In this document: positions 59,623 through 64,000 of the stretch, in pieces | How the letters are laid out: the number at the start of each line of letters is the position of its first letter | Position numbering within the stretch: position 1 is the first letter of the stretch | Assembly: GCA_001897535.1 (NCBI GenBank) | Contig: MKTC01000025.1 | Location: forward strand, 1-64,000 | Length of the DNA stretch: 64,000 nucleotides | Reading direction: 5' to 3' | DNA from: Bacteroidetes bacterium 37-13 | Lineage (GTDB): Bacteria > Bacteroidota > Bacteroidia > Chitinophagales > LD1 | The notes under the pieces: model-generated | Database searches by the model: none | What the model was told of the DNA's origin: nothing | What the model saw: only the letters and a program-made list of their open reading frames with translations | Position numbers and translations under genes: made by a program

Positions 59623-60592
59623 ATAAAAAAAGTATTTAAAATTATTGGAGCAATCTTCTTCCTTATTTTACTTGGCGTTTTCAGTTTTGCAGGCTACATC
59701 AACTTTTCAGATTTACCAAAGTATGAAACAGAAAAAATCAATTTCCCAAAAGTAGAAGTTACTCCGGATTTAGTTGCCAATGGAGCAAAAATTGCTTCGG
59801 TGCAATGCAACCATTGCCACATGGGAGAATACGGCAAATTAAGTGGAAAAATTAATGTAAGAAATTCCAAAAGATTTTGGAACAATATATTCCAAAAATA
59901 TCACTCATGACAATGAAAAAGGAATAGGAAAATGGAGCGATGCCGACATTGCACACTTACTAAGAACCGGTTGCAAACCTGAAGGCTCTTACTTGCCAAT
60001 TTATATGCCAAAGTTTCCCCACTTGAGCGATTACGATTTAAAATCGGTAATTGCTTATTTGCGCAGCGATATGCCTCTTGTACAAGCTTCTAGCAATGAA
60101 GCACCCGAATCTAATCCCTCATTTTTAGTGAAATTTTTGTGCCGCGTAGCATTTAAAAAATTGGACTATCCAAAGCAAGAAATCAGCATGCCAGACACTA
60201 ATAATTTAGTAGCTTATGGAAGATACCTCACTGTTGGGCGCTACGACTGCTGGACTTTCCATAGCTCTGATTTCAAAACTTTAGATTTTGTTTCACCGGA
60301 AAAAACTCCTGGATATTGTAGCGGTGGAAATACACTAATAACGCCAAGTGGAAGTTCAATCTTCTCAGCCAATATTACACCCGATGAAAAAACAGGCATT
60401 GGCACTTGGATCGAAGAAGATTTTAAAAATGTGATGCACTCACTCATTAGAAAAGATGGCAAAGCTCTACGAGCGCCAATGTTAGCTTACAATGGATTAA
60501 CAGACAATGAAATAAAAGCTATTTGGCAGTATTTGCTCACTGTGCCTAAAGTTAGCAATGAAGTAAATAGACAATGGGATAGTAAATTGTAA
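59623..60592 (+). pseudogene. Di-domain cytochrome c, disrupted
   Basis: ATA at expected start (ATA AAA AAA GTA TTT), CNHCH haem site, frameshift near 59868-59875 restoring PKDFGTIYSKNITHDNEKGIGKW, second haem site degraded to CWTFH. Confidence 0.75.
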
Positions 60593-60594
60593 AA

Positions 60595-61308
60595 CTATTT
60601 TGCCCAAACATTGTATTTGAGAATACACCATATTGCGCGAAAGCCATCGCGCCAACCAATTTTTTTACCTTCTTCGTAAGTTCTGCCATAGTAAGAAATT
60701 CCTACTTCGTAAACACGCACTTTTGGGTAGCGGCTCATTTTTGCAGTTACCTCCGGCTCAAACCCAAAACGTTGCTCTTTTAAGTCGAGCGATTTTATTA
60801 CTTCACTTCTAAAAAGTTTGTAGCAAGTTTCCATATCTGTAAGGTTTAAATTGGTAAACATGTTACTAATGAATGTAAGAAATTTATTGCCGATAGTGTG
60901 CCAAAAAAACAAAATGCGATGTGGCTTTCCACCAATAAAACGGGAGCCGTAAACTACATCGGCAAAACCATCTAAAACAGGTTTCAATAAAACATTATAT
61001 TCATTTGGATCATATTCTAAATCTGCATCTTGAATCACAATAAAATCACCTTTGGCTTCTGCAATTCCGGTGTGTAATGCTGCACCTTTGCCTTTATTGG
61101 TTTCGTGTTTTCTATATTGAATACTTAATTCAGGATTTTCTTTAGTGTAGTTTAATATTGCATTTTCAGTTTTATCAGTCGAGCAATCGTTCACAATAAT
61201 TATTTCTTTGTTTATTCCGTTTAATAGCTCAACATTTTTTATTTTATTCAAAATAAATGCGATGGTGTTTGCTTCGTTAAAAGCCGGAATTACAATAGAA
61301 AGCATCAT
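60595..61308 (-). CDS. Family 2 glycosyltransferase (dolichol-phosphate mannosyltransferase-like)
   Basis: [46 protein letters not shown]. Confidence 0.94.
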   Translation of the reverse strand: MMLSIVIPAFNEANTIAFILNKIKNVELLNGINKEIIIVNDCSTDKTENAILNYTKENPELSIQYRKHETNKGKGAALHTGIAEAKGDFIVIQDADLEYDPNEYNVLLKPVLDGFADVVYGSRFIGGKPHRILFFWHTIGNKFLTFISNMFTNLNLTDMETCYKLFRSEVIKSLDLKEQRFGFEPEVTAKMSRYPKVRVYEVGISYYGRTYEEGKKIGWRDGFRAIWCILKYNVWAK

Positions 61309-62384
61309 AAGAACTTATCTAAACCTGCAACTTTTAAATCTACCGTTATTTGTTTTATTTCTTGCTCTTGCGAACGCTCGCAAATAAGCAAAACATCTCC
61401 TGAGTCAATTACACACAAATTTTCAATACCTTGTAATACTACAAGTTTATCGTTTGAAGCAACAATCATATTATTTCGAGCATCGTAAATTTTTACGTTT
61501 TTACCTTTTACCGCATTGCCCAAATAATCTTTTTCATAAACTTCAAAAAGTGAGTCCCAAGTTCCAATATCGCTCCATTCAAAATCGGCAGGAATGGTAT
61601 AAACGTTATTTGCTTTTTCCATTAAACCATAGTCAATTGAAATATTAGTAACAACGGAATAAGCTTTTTCAATAAACTTTTTTTCTGCTGAAGTATTGTA
61701 AACTTCACTTGCGTCTTCAAAGGCATCAATCACTTCAGGTAAGTATTTATGGAATGCTTTTAAAACAGTTTTTGCTTTCCACACAAACATGCCGGAGTTC
61801 CATAAAAAATCACCACTATCTAAAAATGTTTGCGCAATCTCCAACGAAGGCTTTTCGGTAAAAGTTTTCACCTTATGAAATCCTTCATCTTCCACTGCTT
61901 CCAAATATTGAATATAGCCATATCCTGTTGCAGGTTTTGTTGGTTTCACACCAATAGTTACCAGCACTTCTTGCTTAGCTGTAAATGCTAAACATTTGCG
62001 AATAATTCTTAGAAATTTATCGTTTTGCAGAATCAATTGATCCGATGGCACAATTACAATATTGGCATCTTTATCTTGCGACACAATTTTATCGCAAGCA
62101 TAAGCAATGCAAGGCGCTGTATTTCTGCGCACCGGTTCTTTAATAATATTTTCTTTGGGTAAATCCGGCAATTGCTCCATCACTTTCTTCTCATACATTT
62201 TTGAAGTAACGATGTAGAAATTTTCAACGGGACACAAAGGCAACAATCGCTCAACTGTGAGTTGCAAAAGTGTTTTACCAACATTTAAAATATCTAAAAA
62301 TTGTTTTGGTTGCGCTATTCTGCTTTTTGGCCAAAAGCGGCTTCCTATTCCGCCTGCCATAATCACAACGTAAGTGTGGCTCAT
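61305..62384 (-). CDS. manC: Mannose-1-phosphate guanylyltransferase
   Basis: [69 protein letters not shown]. Confidence 0.94.
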   Translation of the reverse strand: MSHTYVVIMAGGIGSRFWPKSRIAQPKQFLDILNVGKTLLQLTVERLLPLCPVENFYIVTSKMYEKKVMEQLPDLPKENIIKEPVRRNTAPCIAYACDKIVSQDKDANIVIVPSDQLILQNDKFLRIIRKCLAFTAKQEVLVTIGVKPTKPATGYGYIQYLEAVEDEGFHKVKTFTEKPSLEIAQTFLDSGDFLWNSGMFVWKAKTVLKAFHKYLPEVIDAFEDASEVYNTSAEKKFIEKAYSVVTNISIDYGLMEKANNVYTIPADFEWSDIGTWDSLFEVYEKDYLGNAVKGKNVKIYDARNNMIVASNDKLVVLQGIENLCVIDSGDVLLICERSQEQEIKQITVDLKVAGLDKFL

Positions 62385-62547
62385 TTTATACTTATTATCT
62401 TATTATTCGTTTTTTGTGAGCGCGAAAGTAAAGTTCTTTGTTTGGTATTAAAATTTTAATTTCGACACCCTTTTAAAAAAGGCATAATTAAAAATAATTG
62501 CACTTTAAAAGATTTGATATATCTTACACAAAAATAAATAAACAGCT

Positions 62548-64000
62548 ATGCGAGTTGATGAGCAAACGCTAACGGAAGCTTTACAAGAAAATTTTGGCTT
62601 CAATCAATTTAAGGGTACACAAGAGCAAATTATCCGCTCTGTTTTAGACGGAAGAGACACTTTGGTACTTATGCCAACCGGAGGAGGAAAATCGCTTTGC
62701 TATCAACTTCCCGCAGTAATTCAGGAAGGTGTTGCAATTATTATTTCCCCGCTTATCGCACTAATGAAAAATCAGGTGGACTTGGTTCGGAACTATTCTG
62801 CCAAAGATGATATTGCACACTTTTTAAATTCTTCGCTAAACAAAACCCAACGCACTCAGGTGATTAAAGATGTACACGATGGCAAAACCAAATTGCTATA
62901 CGTGGCTCCGGAAACACTAAACAAAGATGAAACCGTTGAAATATTTTCGGAAGTGAAAGTAAGTTTTATTGCAGTGGACGAAGCGCATTGTATTTCGGAG
63001 TGGGGACACGATTTTAGACCTGAATACCGCAGAATTCGCGAGGTAATAACAAGATTGGGCGCTAATATTCCAGTAATGGCGCTTACTGCAACTGCCACAC
63101 CAAAAGTTCAAAGCGATATAATTAAAACGCTTGAATTGCGCGAGCCAAACATTTTTATGTCGAGCTTTAACCGTCCCAATCTTTACTATGAAATTCGCAC
63201 TAAAAAGAACCCAACGCTTGCCGTAAAAAACATGGTGCAGTTTATTAAGCAGCGCCCTGGCAAAAGTGGAATTGTGTATGTAATCAATAGAAAAACTGCC
63301 GATGATTTAGCAAGTGTTTTGCGTGTAAACGGTATAAAAGCAGATGCTTATCATGCCGGATTAGACACTAAAAAGCGTGCAGGAATTCAAGATGCTTTCT
63401 TAATGGAAGAAATTGACGTAATCGTTGCTACCATTGCATTTGGAATGGGAATTGACAAGCCGGATATTCGATATATCATTCACTACGATATTCCAAAATC
63501 ATTAGAAAACTATTACCAAGAAACCGGGCGTGCCGGGCGTGATGGTTTAGATGGAGAATGTATCACTTACTTTAGCTATAAAGATATTTCTAAACTCGAA
63601 AAGCTATTGCGCGACAAAACTGTTGCTGAGCGCGAAAGAGGTTTGCAATTAGTAAACGAAACTGTTGCCTATATTGAAGATTCTGGCTGCCGCAGAAAAT
63701 TTTTACTGCATTACTTCGGTGAAGAATTTGCCGAAAGCGGTTGCAATTGCATGTGCGATAACTGTCGCCATCCAAAAGAAAAAATTGAAGTACAGAAACA
63801 CGTTCAGCAAGCTATAAAAGTAATTCAAGCGGTAAAAGAAAACCACGATTTGCCTTATGTTGTAAAACTAATTACAGGCAAAAAAGTAAAAGAAGTTACC
63901 GATTTTAAGTACGATAAGCAAGAATGGTTTGGCATTGGTGCAGATTACGATGAAGCATATTGGAATGCTGTAATTCGCAACGCCATGATGCGCGGTTTAA
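62548..64000 (+). CDS. recQ: RecQ-family ATP-dependent DNA helicase, 3' truncated by window edge
   Basis: ATG at 62548, open to window end; LMPTGGGKSLCYQLP, VDEAHCISEWGHDFRPEYRRI, GIVYVINRKTADDLA, QETGRAGRDG; not in the ORF track. Confidence 0.95.
   Translation, partial: MRVDEQTLTEALQENFGFNQFKGTQEQIIRSVLDGRDTLVLMPTGGGKSLCYQLPAVIQEGVAIIISPLIALMKNQVDLVRNYSAKDDIAHFLNSSLNKTQRTQVIKDVHDGKTKLLYVAPETLNKDETVEIFSEVKVSFIAVDEAHCISEWGHDFRPEYRRIREVITRLGANIPVMALTATATPKVQSDIIKTLELREPNIFMSSFNRPNLYYEIRTKKNPTLAVKNMVQFIKQRPGKSGIVYVINRKTADDLASVLRVNGIKADAYHAGLDTKKRAGIQDAFLMEEIDVIVATIAFGMGIDKPDIRYIIHYDIPKSLENYYQETGRAGRDGLDGECITYFSYKDISKLEKLLRDKTVAERERGLQLVNETVAYIEDSGCRRKFLLHYFGEEFAESGCNCMCDNCRHPKEKIEVQKHVQQAIKVIQAVKENHDLPYVVKLITGKKVKEVTDFKYDKQEWFGIGADYDEAYWNAVIRNAMMRGL

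Noticed and set aside
1-64000. CRISPR arrays, insertion sequences, integrases, prophage or toxin-antitoxin modules
   Set aside because: None recognised by eye on either strand

Overview
This is a 64 kb, AT-rich, gene-dense Bacteroidota chromosomal window. The lineage call rests on T9SS type A/B sorting domains, SprB-like repeats, a PorE-like OmpA lipoprotein and TAnnTTTG-type -7 promoter elements. Most of it is core metabolism and envelope genes: putA-like PRODH, truA, def, icd, ClC channel, dtd, rsmG, recX, queE, kbl, split transketolase, CorA, manC, recQ. Both window ends cut through genes: a T9SS type B adhesin at the left and recQ at the right. RNA genes found: tRNA-Arg(TCT), tmRNA (tag GEYNYAMAA), and an unusual ~140-nt tRNA-like locus at 49567-49706 with a class II body, a non-canonical anticodon loop and a ~70-nt insert in the variable-arm position. 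I saw no CRISPR array, prophage, transposon or classical defence island. Items most worth a second look: the tRNA-like ncRNA; an exosortase-family enzyme with a small membrane partner next to bactofilin and M23 peptidase; a DtxR-type operator between a TonB receptor and its likely regulator; several genes whose -7 box lies 4-5 nt from the start codon (predicted leaderless mRNAs); two multiply damaged pseudogenes (lipoprotein, cytochrome c); a FAD oxidoreductase with no ATG before its Rossmann motif; and enzyme-family relatives lacking catalytic motifs. All family calls come from reading the sequences; no database search was run.
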